Shown here: in pieces, positions 5,502 to 13,741 of the stretch | How the letters are laid out: each line of letters opens with the position of its first letter | How positions within the stretch are numbered: position 1 is the first letter of the stretch | Source: Oscillospiraceae bacterium | Lineage (GTDB): Bacteria; Bacillota; Clostridia; Oscillospirales; Ruminococcaceae | Direction: 5' to 3' | Assembly (NCBI GenBank): GCA_019423755.1 | Contig: JAHZAU010000021.1 | Coordinates: forward strand, 1-39,313 | Length of the DNA stretch: 39,313 nt | Translations under genes and position numbers: made by a program | Notes under the pieces: generated by a model | What the model was told of the DNA's origin: nothing | The model's input: only the letters and a program-made list of their open reading frames with translations | Databases searched by the model: none

Positions 5502-6665
5502 ATGCTTTCCTGGATTACAGAAACACAGACGGTGTGGCAGCGGATGCAAAGCTGTGGGAAGCCGGTGGTCATTTACGGCATGGGGGACGGCGCGCTGAAG
5601 ATCATGAAGGAGATGGAGCGCTGCGGCGTGCGGGCCGACGCCATCTTTGCCAGCGATGATTTTGTACGCGGACAGTCCTTTGTGGGTTACCCGGTGCTCA
5701 AGCTGGCGCAGGTGGAGGAGCGGTACGAGGATTTCCTTATCGTCATGGCCTTCGGGGTACACGACGAGCCCACCATCCGGCGGGTGATGGAGCTTTCCCG
5801 CCGGCGGGAGCTGGTGGCCCCGGATGTACCGGTGGCGGGGGAGGAGCTGTTCGACCTGGATTTCGTGCAGCGGCATGAGGCGGAGCTGGACTGGCTCTAC
5901 CGGACGCTGTCGGACGACTGCTCCCGCCGGACGCTGGCGGCGGTGGTCAACTATAAGATCAGCGGGAAGCTCTGCTACCTGGACGACTGCGCCCTGCCGG
6001 AGGAGGAAGCCTACCGAGAGCTGCTGCGGCTGGGGCCGGAGGAGGACTTTGCCGACCTGGGGGCCTACCGGGGGGACACCATCGCCCAGATGCTGCACTA
6101 CGCCGGCGGCTGCCGGAGCATCACCGCCTTTGAGCCGGACGCCAAGACCTTCCGCAAGCTCTGCGCCCGGGTGGAGGAGCTGGGGGTGGCGGACCGCACC
6201 CAGTGCTGCAATCTGGCGGCCTGGAGCGGCCCGGAGCAGCTGACCTTCAACGGCCGGGGCGGGCGGATGTCCGCGCTGCTGCCCCGGGGGGAGGCTTCTT
6301 CCCAAAGCCTTCTGGACCGGGCCATGGCCCCGAAAAAGGAGGTCTCGGTGCAGGCCGACAGCCTGGACCGGGTGCGGGAGGGGCAGCGGGTGAGCTTTAT
6401 CAACATGGACGTGGAGGGCAGCGAGAGCCAGGCCATCGAGGGCTGCCGCCGGACCATCCAGGAGTGGAAGCCCAAGATGCTGCTGGCCGCCTACCACCGC
6501 AGCGAGGACCTGTTTGCCATCGCCCGGCAGGTGGACGCCATCTGCCCCGGGTACCGCTTTTACCTGCGGCACCACCGCTCCATCCCCGCCTGGGACACCA
6601 ACCTTTACGCCCTGCCGCCGCAGCCCGGCGTGGGGGAAGATGCCGGGGAAAACGGGAGAAAATAG
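5502..6665 (+). CDS. FkbM-family SAM-dependent methyltransferase with N-terminal nucleotide-binding-like domain
   Basis: A 387-residue protein in two parts. Residues 1-110 begin with a helix and then VVIYGMGDGALKIMKEM, a glycine-rich beta-alpha-beta start like those of PglD and NDP-sugar-associated N-terminal domains. Residues about 175-370 form an FkbM methyltransferase domain: FADLGAYRGDT (SAM site), an acidic FEPD after the next strand, and FINMDVEGSESQAIEG, the family's hallmark segment. Such enzymes methylate hydroxyls on sugars, lipids or polyketides. AAGGAGG is 7 bases before this ATG, which decides the start. It stands alone, without glycosyltransferase neighbours, so the acceptor is unknown. 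High GC but no other sign of transfer. Confidence 0.85.
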   Translation: MLSWITETQTVWQRMQSCGKPVVIYGMGDGALKIMKEMERCGVRADAIFASDDFVRGQSFVGYPVLKLAQVEERYEDFLIVMAFGVHDEPTIRRVMELSRRRELVAPDVPVAGEELFDLDFVQRHEAELDWLYRTLSDDCSRRTLAAVVNYKISGKLCYLDDCALPEEEAYRELLRLGPEEDFADLGAYRGDTIAQMLHYAGGCRSITAFEPDAKTFRKLCARVEELGVADRTQCCNLAAWSGPEQLTFNGRGGRMSALLPRGEASSQSLLDRAMAPKKEVSVQADSLDRVREGQRVSFINMDVEGSESQAIEGCRRTIQEWKPKMLLAAYHRSEDLFAIARQVDAICPGYRFYLRHHRSIPAWDTNLYALPPQPGVGEDAGENGRK

Positions 6666-6696
6666 GCGAAAATCCGCGAAAACAAAAGGGGCTTGG

Positions 6697-6725
6697 TTGA
6701 CAGGCCCCAGTGGGTATAGTAAAAT
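6697..6725 (+). promoter_or_regulatory. Promoter of the yicC operon
   Basis: TTGACA (6697-6702), a 17-base spacer and TAAAAT (6720-6725). The mRNA would have a leader of about 105 bases that can fold into GC-rich hairpins around 6755-6805. Confidence 0.75.
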
Positions 6726-6837
6726 ATTATGATAGCAGTATGCGAAGCTGTTTTGCGCCGGGAAGCCCCCGGCTGCGCCGCGGACATGCCGGTCCGGCGG
6801 CGAAAAATCCTTGGCAGAAAGGGAGGAACGCAACACC

Positions 6838-7716
6838 ATGGTACGGAGCATGACCGGCTTTGGCCGGGCACAGAGGATCGTGGACCGCTGGGATATTACA
6901 GTGGAGCTGCGGTCGGTCAATCACCGGTTTTTGGAATATTCCGCCCGGGTCCCCCGGACATACGCATATTTGGAGGAGAAGCTCAAAGGCTACCTGAAAG
7001 CCAGCATCTCCCGCGGTAAGGTGGACGTAAGCGTCACCATCCAGCCGGTTTCCGGCAGCGCCACCCGGGTCACCATCGACCACAGCCTGGCCCGAGAGTA
7101 TCTGGAGGCTCTGACCCAGTTGTCGGAGGACCTGCAGGTGAAAAACGACATCACCGTCAGCCAGCTGGCGCGCTTCGGGGACATCTTTACCGTTACCCGG
7201 GTGCAGGAGGACGAGGACCAGGTCTGGGAAGCGGTGAGCCAGGTGGCCAAAGAGGCGGTAGAGCGCTTTGTCAGCATGCGGGAGGCGGAAGGCCGCCGCA
7301 TGGAGCAGGACCTGCGCAACCGCTTGGTCACCATCGAGGGCCTGGTGGCCCAGGTGGAGGAGCGCTCCCCCCAGACGGTGGAGGCCTATCGCACCCGGCT
7401 GTACAACCGCCTGCAGGAGGTGCTGGCGGACAAGGCTGTGGACCAGCAGCGTGTCCTCACCGAGGCGGCTATCTTTGCCGAGAAGGTGGCGGTGGACGAG
7501 GAGACCGTCCGCCTGCGCAGCCACATCCACCAGTTCCGGGACATCCTCGATTCCGGCGAGCCGGTGGGCCGCAAGCTGGACTTCCTGGTACAGGAATTTA
7601 ACCGCGAGTCCAACACCATCGGCTCCAAGGCCCAGGACATGGAAGTGGCACGCATCGTGGTGGACCTGAAGGCCGAGATCGAAAAGATCCGCGAGCAGAT
7701 CCAGAACGTGGAATAA
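6838..7716 (+). CDS. yicC: YicC family endoribonuclease
   Basis: A 292-residue protein, full length for the family. It opens with VRSMTGFGRA, the signature of the YicC N-terminal domain, and ends with the conserved C-terminal (DUF1732) stretch containing EFNRESNTIGSKAQD. YicC proteins are known as RNA-cleaving enzymes involved in RNA turnover. The glutamate-rich middle part is predicted helical. The ATG at 6838 is preferred over a TTG 27 bases upstream, which would put the ribosome-binding GGGAGG inside the gene. It heads the yicC-remA-gmk-rpoZ operon, as in B. subtilis (yloC-remA-gmk-rpoZ). Confidence 0.92.
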   Translation: MVRSMTGFGRAQRIVDRWDITVELRSVNHRFLEYSARVPRTYAYLEEKLKGYLKASISRGKVDVSVTIQPVSGSATRVTIDHSLAREYLEALTQLSEDLQVKNDITVSQLARFGDIFTVTRVQEDEDQVWEAVSQVAKEAVERFVSMREAEGRRMEQDLRNRLVTIEGLVAQVEERSPQTVEAYRTRLYNRLQEVLADKAVDQQRVLTEAAIFAEKVAVDEETVRLRSHIHQFRDILDSGEPVGRKLDFLVQEFNRESNTIGSKAQDMEVARIVVDLKAEIEKIREQIQNVE

Positions 7717-7767
7717 CAGGGGACGCGGCCGGGGGACACCCGGTCCGCCGCAGAAAGGAAAAAGCCA

Positions 7768-8037
7768 ATGAAACTGATCAATATTGGGTTTGGCAACATG
7801 GTCTCGGCCAACCGGCTGGTGGCCATCGTGAGCCCGGAATCGGCCCCCATCAAGCGGATCATCACCGATGCCCGCGAGCGCGGGAGCCTCATCGACGCCA
7901 CCTACGGCCGCCGTACCCGTGCGGTCATCATCACCGACAGCGACCATGTGATCCTGTCGGCCGTCCAGCCCGAGACGGTGGCCAACCGTCTCAACGATGA
8001 CGATGAGGAAGAAGAGGAGCTGGAAGACGATGAATAA
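7768..8037 (+). CDS. remA: RemA-like regulatory protein (DUF370)
   Basis: An 89-residue protein. The DUF370 core MKLINIGFGNMVSANRLVAI, then the segment with KRIITDARERGSLIDATYGR-RTRA, is typical of RemA, a DNA-binding activator of biofilm-matrix and osmoprotection genes in B. subtilis. The last 14 residues are an almost purely acidic tail (NDDDEEEEELEDDE). It overlaps the start of gmk by 8 bases, so the two are translationally coupled. Which genes it controls here cannot be told. Confidence 0.9.
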   Translation: MKLINIGFGNMVSANRLVAIVSPESAPIKRIITDARERGSLIDATYGRRTRAVIITDSDHVILSAVQPETVANRLNDDDEEEEELEDDE

Positions 8038-8641
8038 CAAAGGACAGCTGATCGTATTCTCTGGCCCCAGCGGCGTGGGCAAAGGCACCGTGCTGCAGCA
8101 TTATTTGGCGGGCCACCCGCGGGCCATGGTGTCGGTATCCGCCACCACCCGCAGCCCTCGTCCTGGCGAGGTGGACGGGGTGCATTACCACTTTATGAGC
8201 CGGGAAGGCTTTGAAAAGCTGGTGGCCGACGGCCAGATGCTGGAACACGCCTGCTACAACGGCAACTACTACGGCACTCCCCGCCCGGCGGTGGAGGCTG
8301 CCCGGGCCGAGGGCCGGGACGTAGTGCTGGAGATCGAGGTGCAGGGCGCGCTGCAGGTGAAGAAACTTTGCCCCGACGCGCTGCTGGTGTTCGTGCTGCC
8401 GCCTAGCTGGGAGGAGCTGGAGCACCGGCTTTCCGGCCGGGGCACCGAGGACGCCCAGACCGTCGCCAAGAGAATGGCCATCGCGGCGGGGGAACTGCCG
8501 CTGGCTCATGAGTACGACTATGCCATCGTCAACGACACGGTGGAACAGGCCAGCGCCCGGCTGGAACAGATCGTGGAAGCCAACCGCTTTACCGCGGACA
8601 ATATGAATGAATTTATCAATGAGGTGAGTGAGCATGCTTAG
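8030..8641 (+). CDS. gmk: Guanylate kinase
   Basis: A 203-residue enzyme that phosphorylates GMP to GDP with ATP. It has the P-loop SGPSGVGKGT (11-20), the GMP-binding loop SATTRSPRPGEVDGVHYHF and the LEIEVQGALQVKK segment. The ATG at 8030 lies inside the stop region of remA (ATGAATAA) and follows GAGGAG. An upstream in-frame ATG would add a basic extension absent from the family. Its 3' end overlaps rpoZ by 8 bases. Confidence 0.96.
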   Translation: MNNKGQLIVFSGPSGVGKGTVLQHYLAGHPRAMVSVSATTRSPRPGEVDGVHYHFMSREGFEKLVADGQMLEHACYNGNYYGTPRPAVEAARAEGRDVVLEIEVQGALQVKKLCPDALLVFVLPPSWEELEHRLSGRGTEDAQTVAKRMAIAAGELPLAHEYDYAIVNDTVEQASARLEQIVEANRFTADNMNEFINEVSEHA

Positions 8642-8846
8642 ACCCGCAATGTCCCAGATTTTAAGAGAAGGTGAAAGCTATTACGCCCTGGTGGTGGCCA
8701 TCGCCGCCCGCGCCAGAGAGATCTCCGACGAGTACACCGACAAGGGCCTTTCCCAGGATGTGAAGCCGGTGACCCTGTCTCTGCAGGAGTTTGCTGCCGG
8801 TAAGGTGCATCTGCAGGACTTCGTTAAGGTAAAAGACGCAAACTAA
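8634..8846 (+). CDS. rpoZ: RNA polymerase omega subunit
   Basis: A 70-residue protein. MLRPAMSQILREGESYYALVVAIAARAREI contains the family core in which omega folds around the beta' C-terminus and helps RNA polymerase assembly. GAGGTGA lies 6 bases before the ATG. A GTG two codons earlier is less likely. It overlaps the end of gmk, the usual clostridial and bacillar neighbour. Confidence 0.93.
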   Translation: MLRPAMSQILREGESYYALVVAIAARAREISDEYTDKGLSQDVKPVTLSLQEFAAGKVHLQDFVKVKDAN

Positions 8847-8885
8847 TCAAACAAAAAAACGGACGGGAAAAAGGGGAGAGCAGCC

Positions 8886-11309
8886 ATGGCAAGGATCGCC
8901 CGGGTGGCGGTGGAAAAGACCGGCCTTTCGGCGGACAAGGCTTACTCCTACCGCGTCCCGCCCCAGATGACAGAAACCCTCCGCCCCGGCTGCCGGGTGC
9001 TGGTGCCCTTTGGGCGTTCGGCGCGGCGGCAGGGGCTGGTACTTCGGTTGGAGGAAGCCCAAGAGCTTCCTTGCGGCTGCAAGGATATTTTGGAGCAGGT
9101 GGACGCCTCGCCCCTTTTGGGAAAGGAGCTGCTGTGGCTGCTGGAACAGCTGCGGCAGAGCACCTTCTGCACCTATCATGAAGCGCTGCGGGGGCTGGTG
9201 CCGTCGGGCATCGGCCTGCAGAAGCGGGTGCGCTGCCGCCTGGCGCTGGGGACCAACCTGGACGCTCCCGGGTGGAGCGAAGAGGAGCGGATGGTGCTGC
9301 GCGGCCTTTCCAGCCGTCCGACCTATTTGGATACCCTTTGCAAAAAGCTGGGGCTTGCGAAAGACGCCCCGGTGTGGGAAAGCCTGCGGCAGAAGGGCGG
9401 CCTTGTGTGGGAGGAGGAGGTCTCTTCCCGCAGGCAGGACAGCCGCCAGACCATGGTGCGGCTGCTGCCCGGGTGGGAGCAGCAAAAGCTGACCCCCAAG
9501 CAGCAGGTGGTGGCCGCCTATCTTCAGGAAAACGGGGACTGCCCGGTAAAGGAGCTTTGCTACTACACCGGCGTCGGCGAGACGGTGGTCAAGGGGCTGG
9601 AAAAGCGGGGCGCTGCCCAGTGCTACGCCCAGAAGGTCTACCGTGACCCCTACGCCGGGCGGGACTTTGGGCCCGCGCCGGAGCCGGTGGAGCTGACCCC
9701 CGCCCAGCAGGCGGCGTTGGACCGCTTGTGGGAGCTTGCCCAAAGCGGGCAGAGCCAAGGGGCGCTGCTCTACGGGGTCACCGGCAGCGGCAAGACACAG
9801 GTCTACCTGCGGCTGGTGGAGCGGATGCAGAGCCAGGGCCGGGGGGCCATGGTGCTGGTGCCGGAAATTTCCCTGACGCCCCAGACGGTGGAGCTTTTCC
9901 GCCAGCGGTTCGGGCGGAAGGTAGCGGTGCTGCACAGCGGGTTTTCCGACGGGGAGCGGGCCGACGAATACCGCCGCATCCAAAACGGCGAGGCCACCCT
10001 GGTGGTGGGCACCCGGTCGGCGGTGTTTGCTCCTCTGAATAACATCGGGCTCATCGTGCTGGACGAGGAGCAGGAAGCAAGCTACCGCTCGGAGCAGGCT
10101 CCCCGCTACGACGCCCGCCAGATGGCCCGGCTGCGCTGTCGTTGGCACAAGGCGCTGCTGCTGCTGGCTTCGGCCACCCCCAGCATGGAAAGCTACTACG
10201 CCGCCCAGAAGGGCCGGCTGCACCTGGTGCGGCTGGGCCAGCGCTTCACCGGGCGGCAGCTGCCCCAGGTGACGGTGGCCGACCTTTCCGAAAGCTACGA
10301 CAGCGAACTGAGCCCCCAGCTGCGCCGGGAGCTGGAAGAAAACCTGAAAAACGGCCAGCAGAGCATCCTGCTGCTCAACCGCCGGGGCTATCACACCATC
10401 GCCAAGTGCCGGGACTGCGGCCAGGCGGTGACCTGCCCGCACTGTTCGGTGGCGTTGACCTATCACAGCGCCAACGGGCGGATGATGTGCCATTATTGCG
10501 GCTACTCCCAGCCGCTGCCCCAAAGCTGTCCCAGCTGCGGCAGCGCCCTGCTGCGCTACGGCGGCTCCGGCACCCAGAAGCTGGAGGAGCTGCTGGGGCG
10601 GCTTTATCCCCAGGCGCGGGTGCTGCGTATGGACCTGGACAGCACCCTGGGGCGGTTTGCCCACGAGGAGGGCTTTGCCCGCTTTGCCGCCGGGGAATAT
10701 GACATCATGGTGGGCACCCAGATGGTGGCCAAGGGGCTCAACTTCCCCAACGTCACCCTGGTGGGGGTGCTCAACGCCGACCAGGCGCTGTACGCCCAAG
10801 ATTACCGGGGCTGCGAGCGGGCGTTTTCCCTCATCACCCAGGTGGTGGGGCGCTGCGGCCGGGGGGAGCTGCCCGGCCGGGCGGTGATCCAGACCACCAG
10901 TCCCGACCACCCGGTCATCCAGCAGGCGGCCCGGCAGGACTACGAGGCCTTTGCTCGGGACGAGCTGCGCGCCCGGCGGCTGGGGTTATACCCGCCCTTC
11001 TGCCGCATGGTGACGCTGCTGTTTTCCGGCGAACGGCAGGAAAAGGTCCGCGAGGCGGCCACGATGACGGCGGTCCGGCTCCGGGAGCAGGCCCAGGAAA
11101 ACTACCCCCAGCTGCCGCTGCGGATGTTGGAGCCCTGCGAGCCGCTGGTGGAAAAGGTGGCAGGCCGCCACCGCATGCGGCTGCTTATCAAATGCCGCGC
11201 CAGCCGGGAGCTGCACCAGCTGCTTTGGGACCTGCTGTGCTGGTACGACCGGCAGAGCGTCAGCCGCTATGTGCATCTTGCCGCCGACCCCAACGGCGCC
11301 GACCAATAA
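8886..11309 (+). CDS. priA: Primosomal protein N' (replication restart helicase)
   Basis: An 807-residue superfamily 2 3'-5' helicase that recognises stalled forks and reloads the replisome. The N-terminal DNA-binding and winged-helix part (1-270) is followed by Walker A GVTGSGKTQ (about 297-305), Walker B VLDEEQ (about 391), the zinc-binding insert with four CxxC-like pairs (about 508-556), and the C-terminal helicase motif QVVGRCGRG. The Walker B glutamine, where many homologues have histidine, is a variant I recall from other clostridia. The start follows GGGGAG. In B. subtilis coaBC stands just upstream. It is absent here. Confidence 0.96.
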   Translation: MARIARVAVEKTGLSADKAYSYRVPPQMTETLRPGCRVLVPFGRSARRQGLVLRLEEAQELPCGCKDILEQVDASPLLGKELLWLLEQLRQSTFCTYHEALRGLVPSGIGLQKRVRCRLALGTNLDAPGWSEEERMVLRGLSSRPTYLDTLCKKLGLAKDAPVWESLRQKGGLVWEEEVSSRRQDSRQTMVRLLPGWEQQKLTPKQQVVAAYLQENGDCPVKELCYYTGVGETVVKGLEKRGAAQCYAQKVYRDPYAGRDFGPAPEPVELTPAQQAALDRLWELAQSGQSQGALLYGVTGSGKTQVYLRLVERMQSQGRGAMVLVPEISLTPQTVELFRQRFGRKVAVLHSGFSDGERADEYRRIQNGEATLVVGTRSAVFAPLNNIGLIVLDEEQEASYRSEQAPRYDARQMARLRCRWHKALLLLASATPSMESYYAAQKGRLHLVRLGQRFTGRQLPQVTVADLSESYDSELSPQLRRELEENLKNGQQSILLLNRRGYHTIAKCRDCGQAVTCPHCSVALTYHSANGRMMCHYCGYSQPLPQSCPSCGSALLRYGGSGTQKLEELLGRLYPQARVLRMDLDSTLGRFAHEEGFARFAAGEYDIMVGTQMVAKGLNFPNVTLVGVLNADQALYAQDYRGCERAFSLITQVVGRCGRGELPGRAVIQTTSPDHPVIQQAARQDYEAFARDELRARRLGLYPPFCRMVTLLFSGERQEKVREAATMTAVRLREQAQENYPQLPLRMLEPCEPLVEKVAGRHRMRLLIKCRASRELHQLLWDLLCWYDRQSVSRYVHLAADPNGADQ

Positions 11310-11315
11310 CCAAAA

Positions 11316-11364
11316 CCCATCCGAGGATGGGCTGTGGCAGGGAAGAAGGGGCTTCTTCCCTGCC
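11316..11364 (+). other. Two tandem hairpins between priA and def
   Basis: CCCATCC-GA-GGATGGG (11316-11331) is followed 4 bases later by a perfect 13-bp stem, GGCAGGGAAGAAG (11336-11348) with CTTCTTCCCTGCC (11352-11364), around GGG. No T run follows, so this is not a standard terminator. It may be an mRNA processing or stability element within the operon, or a remnant of a dispersed repeat. Confidence 0.5.
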
Positions 11365-11406
11365 GCGGCCTATCCTCCCTGTGAAATCAAGAAAGGAAGG
11401 ACGATT

Positions 11407-11874
11407 ATGGCAATCCGTACCATCGTAAAAGACAACGATACCTTTGGCACCCTGCATAAAAAATGCCGCCCGGTCACCGAGTTTAACCAGAAGCTGTGGG
11501 ACCTGCTGGACGACATGAAGGAGACCATGTACGCCGCGGAAGGCGTGGGTCTGGCCGGTCCCCAGGTGGGGATGCTGCGCCGGGTCTTCGTCATCGACGT
11601 GGGCGAGGGCATTTTGGAATTCATCAACCCCGAGATCATCGAGACCTCCGGCGAGCAGGACGGCAGCGAGGCCTGCCTTTCCTTCCCCGGGGAATTTGCC
11701 CAGGTCAAGCGCGCAAACTATGTAAAGATCCGCGCCCAGGACCGCTTTGGCAAGGAGTTCACCATGGAGGGCACCGAGCTGCTGGCCCGCGCCATGCAGC
11801 ATGAAAACGATCATCTGGACGGCGTCGTGTTCAAGGACCGCGCATCCCGCCTGCTCAGCGAGGACGAGCTGTAA
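11407..11874 (+). CDS. def: Peptide deformylase
   Basis: A 155-residue metalloenzyme that removes the formyl group from nascent proteins. Three motifs are present: GVGLAGPQVG (46-55), EACLS with the metal cysteine C90, and H132-E133-N-D-H136. The second motif has alanine where EGCLS is usual, a mild change next to the active site. AAGGAAGG lies upstream of this ATG. A longer in-frame reading would start inside the priA gene and run through two hairpins. The partner gene fmt follows after 26 bases. Confidence 0.95.
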   Translation: MAIRTIVKDNDTFGTLHKKCRPVTEFNQKLWDLLDDMKETMYAAEGVGLAGPQVGMLRRVFVIDVGEGILEFINPEIIETSGEQDGSEACLSFPGEFAQVKRANYVKIRAQDRFGKEFTMEGTELLARAMQHENDHLDGVVFKDRASRLLSEDEL

Positions 11875-11900
11875 GAGAGAAAAAAGCAAGGAGGCTTGTC

Positions 11901-12821
11901 ATGAAGATCGTATTTATGGGCACCCCGGACTTTGCGGTGCCGTCGCTGGAACGGCTCATCGCCGACGGACACGAGATTTTGGGGGTATTCACCCAGCCGG
12001 ACAAGCCCCAGGGCCGCGGCTATAAACTGGTGGCCCCGCCGGTGAAGCAAACCGCCCTGGCCCACGGGCTGACGGTCTACCAGCCGGCCAAGATGCGCGA
12101 CGGCGAAGCGCTGGGCATCTTAAAGGAGCTGCAGCCCCAGCTTATCTGCGTGGTGGCTTATGGTAAGATCCTGCCCAAGGAAATTTTGGAGCTGCCGGAA
12201 CTGGGCTGCGTCAACGTCCACGGCTCGCTGCTGCCCAAGTACCGCGGCGCGGCGCCCATCCAGTGGAGCGTCATCGACGGCGAGCCGGTGACCGGCGTCA
12301 CCACCATGTACATGGCTGAGGGGCTGGACACCGGAGACATGATCCTCAAAAAGGAGACCGCCATCGGCGAAAACGAGACCTATGGCGAGCTGAACGCCCG
12401 TTTAAGCGAGATCGGCGCCGAGGCCCTCAGCGAGACGGTCCGCCTCATCGGGGAGGGGAACGCCCCCCGCACTCCCCAGGACGACGCCCTCTCCTGCTAC
12501 GCGCCCATGCTGGACAAGGAGCTGGCGAAGCTGGACTTCACAAAGCCCGCCGCCCAGCTGCACCACCAGATCTGCGGCATGAACCCCTGGCCGGTGGCCT
12601 ACACCATGCTGGACGGCAAGCGGCTGAAGGTCTACCGCTCCCAGCTGGCTCCGGCGGAGGCCGGCAGCGGCAAGCCCGGTCAGGTGCTTTCCAAGAAGAA
12701 ATTCATCGTGGCCTGCGGCGAAGGCGCTCTCGAGCTGTGCGAGGTGCAGCTGGAAGGCTCCAAACGCATGGACGGCGCCGCCTTCCTCAACGGAAAACGC
12801 CCCGCTCAGCTGGGCGAATAG
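11901..12821 (+). CDS. fmt: Methionyl-tRNA formyltransferase
   Basis: A 306-residue enzyme that formylates initiator Met-tRNA with 10-formyl-tetrahydrofolate. MKIVFMGTPDFAVPSLERL opens the Rossmann domain, and HGSLLPKYRGAAPIQW (about 108-123) carries the folate-binding SLLP motif and catalytic residues. The C-terminal beta-barrel that contacts tRNA occupies about 205-306. AAGGAGG precedes the ATG. It works in sequence with def, encoded just before it. Confidence 0.96.
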   Translation: MKIVFMGTPDFAVPSLERLIADGHEILGVFTQPDKPQGRGYKLVAPPVKQTALAHGLTVYQPAKMRDGEALGILKELQPQLICVVAYGKILPKEILELPELGCVNVHGSLLPKYRGAAPIQWSVIDGEPVTGVTTMYMAEGLDTGDMILKKETAIGENETYGELNARLSEIGAEALSETVRLIGEGNAPRTPQDDALSCYAPMLDKELAKLDFTKPAAQLHHQICGMNPWPVAYTMLDGKRLKVYRSQLAPAEAGSGKPGQVLSKKKFIVACGEGALELCEVQLEGSKRMDGAAFLNGKRPAQLGE

Positions 12822-12880
12822 GCCGTTGGGCGGGAAAATGGGAAAGATTTACCGCCGGGCTGTGGAATCTTCATATTTGA

Positions 12881-12901
12881 TTCAAATTTGAACAATATAA
12901 T
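12881..12901 (+). promoter_or_regulatory. -10 region with adjacent 12-base palindrome
   Basis: TATAAT (12896-12901) sits 41 bases before the zinc protease gene. TTCAAATTTGAA (12881-12892), a perfect palindrome, lies directly upstream where the spacer would be. No good -35 box is visible at 16-18 bases (ATATTT is the best), so the promoter may need an activator bound at or near the palindrome. Confidence 0.4.
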
Positions 12902-12941
12902 CATACTGATAGAGCCTTTGTAAGAGCAAAGGCCGGAAAGG

Positions 12942-13646
12942 ATGAATATCAGTATGTTTTGGTATTTCGACCAGTATTATTGGACCCTGGTGATCCCGGC
13001 GCTTCTGTTTGCCATGTGGGCACAGATGCGGGTGAGCACCACCTTCGGCAAGTACAACCGGGTAGCCAGCCAGCGCGGCTGGACGGCGGCGCAGGTCTGC
13101 CGCCAGATCTTAAACGAAAACGGCCTGTCGCACATCGGCATCGAGATGGTGCGGGGCAACCTCACCGACCACTACGACCCGCGGGCCGGGGTGATCCGGC
13201 TTTCGGAGTCGGTGTATAACAGCACCTCGGTGGCGGCCATCGGGGTGGCGGCCCACGAAGCGGGCCACGCGGTGCAGTACGCGGTGGGTTATGTGCCCAT
13301 CAAGATCCGCAACGCCGTTATCCCCATCAGCCAGTTTGGTTCCAGCTTGTCCATCCCCCTTTTGCTGGTGGGCCTGCTGTTTAACAACGGCATGCTGGTG
13401 AACGTGGGTATCCTGCTTTACGCCACGGTGGCGCTGTTCCAGCTGGTGACTTTGCCGGTGGAGTTCAACGCCTCCGGCCGGGCGCTGCGCACCCTGTCTT
13501 CCAGCTACATCCTGGAACCGGACGAGGTGGGCATGGCCCGCAAGGTGCTGAGCGCGGCGGCCCTGACCTATGTGGCGGCGCTGCTGTCCTCTTTGGCGCA
13601 GCTGCTGCGGCTGATCTTACTGTTTGGAAGAAACGACCGGGATTAG
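12942..13646 (+). CDS. Zinc metallopeptidase of the YugP type (membrane)
   Basis: A 234-residue membrane protease. The zinc site VAAHEAGHAVQYA (HExxH at about 106-110) lies in a cytosolic segment after an N-terminal membrane helix. At least two more hydrophobic stretches follow (about 125-170 and near the C-terminus). The whole reads as the Zn_peptidase_2 (PF04298) family. Its substrates are unknown. An ATG at 12954 has better spacing to AAAGGA than the one at 12942, so the true start may be four codons later. The gene interrupts the fmt-rsmB pair seen in B. subtilis and appears to have its own promoter. Confidence 0.87.
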   Translation: MNISMFWYFDQYYWTLVIPALLFAMWAQMRVSTTFGKYNRVASQRGWTAAQVCRQILNENGLSHIGIEMVRGNLTDHYDPRAGVIRLSESVYNSTSVAAIGVAAHEAGHAVQYAVGYVPIKIRNAVIPISQFGSSLSIPLLLVGLLFNNGMLVNVGILLYATVALFQLVTLPVEFNASGRALRTLSSSYILEPDEVGMARKVLSAAALTYVAALLSSLAQLLRLILLFGRNDRD

Positions 13647-13741
13647 CCCCGGTTCCGCGGGGGCGGCCCTGTCTTGGGGCCTCTCCGCGGTATTTGTGTT
13701 TTATATGACCCTTTGACGGGACAAGAAAGGAACGGGAAAGC

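Noticed and set aside
10050..10080. DEEQ instead of DEEH in PriA as a mutation of interest
   Set aside because: I recall the glutamine form in other clostridial PriA proteins, and the rest of the site is intact.
8847..10910. A 687-codon minus-strand open frame opposite priA
   Set aside because: Antisense shadow of priA, rich in Pro/His/Gln with no known domain.
11660..11690. EACLS instead of EGCLS in peptide deformylase as loss of function
   Set aside because: Metal ligands C90, H132 and H136 and the catalytic E133 are all present. A glycine-to-alanine change is mild.
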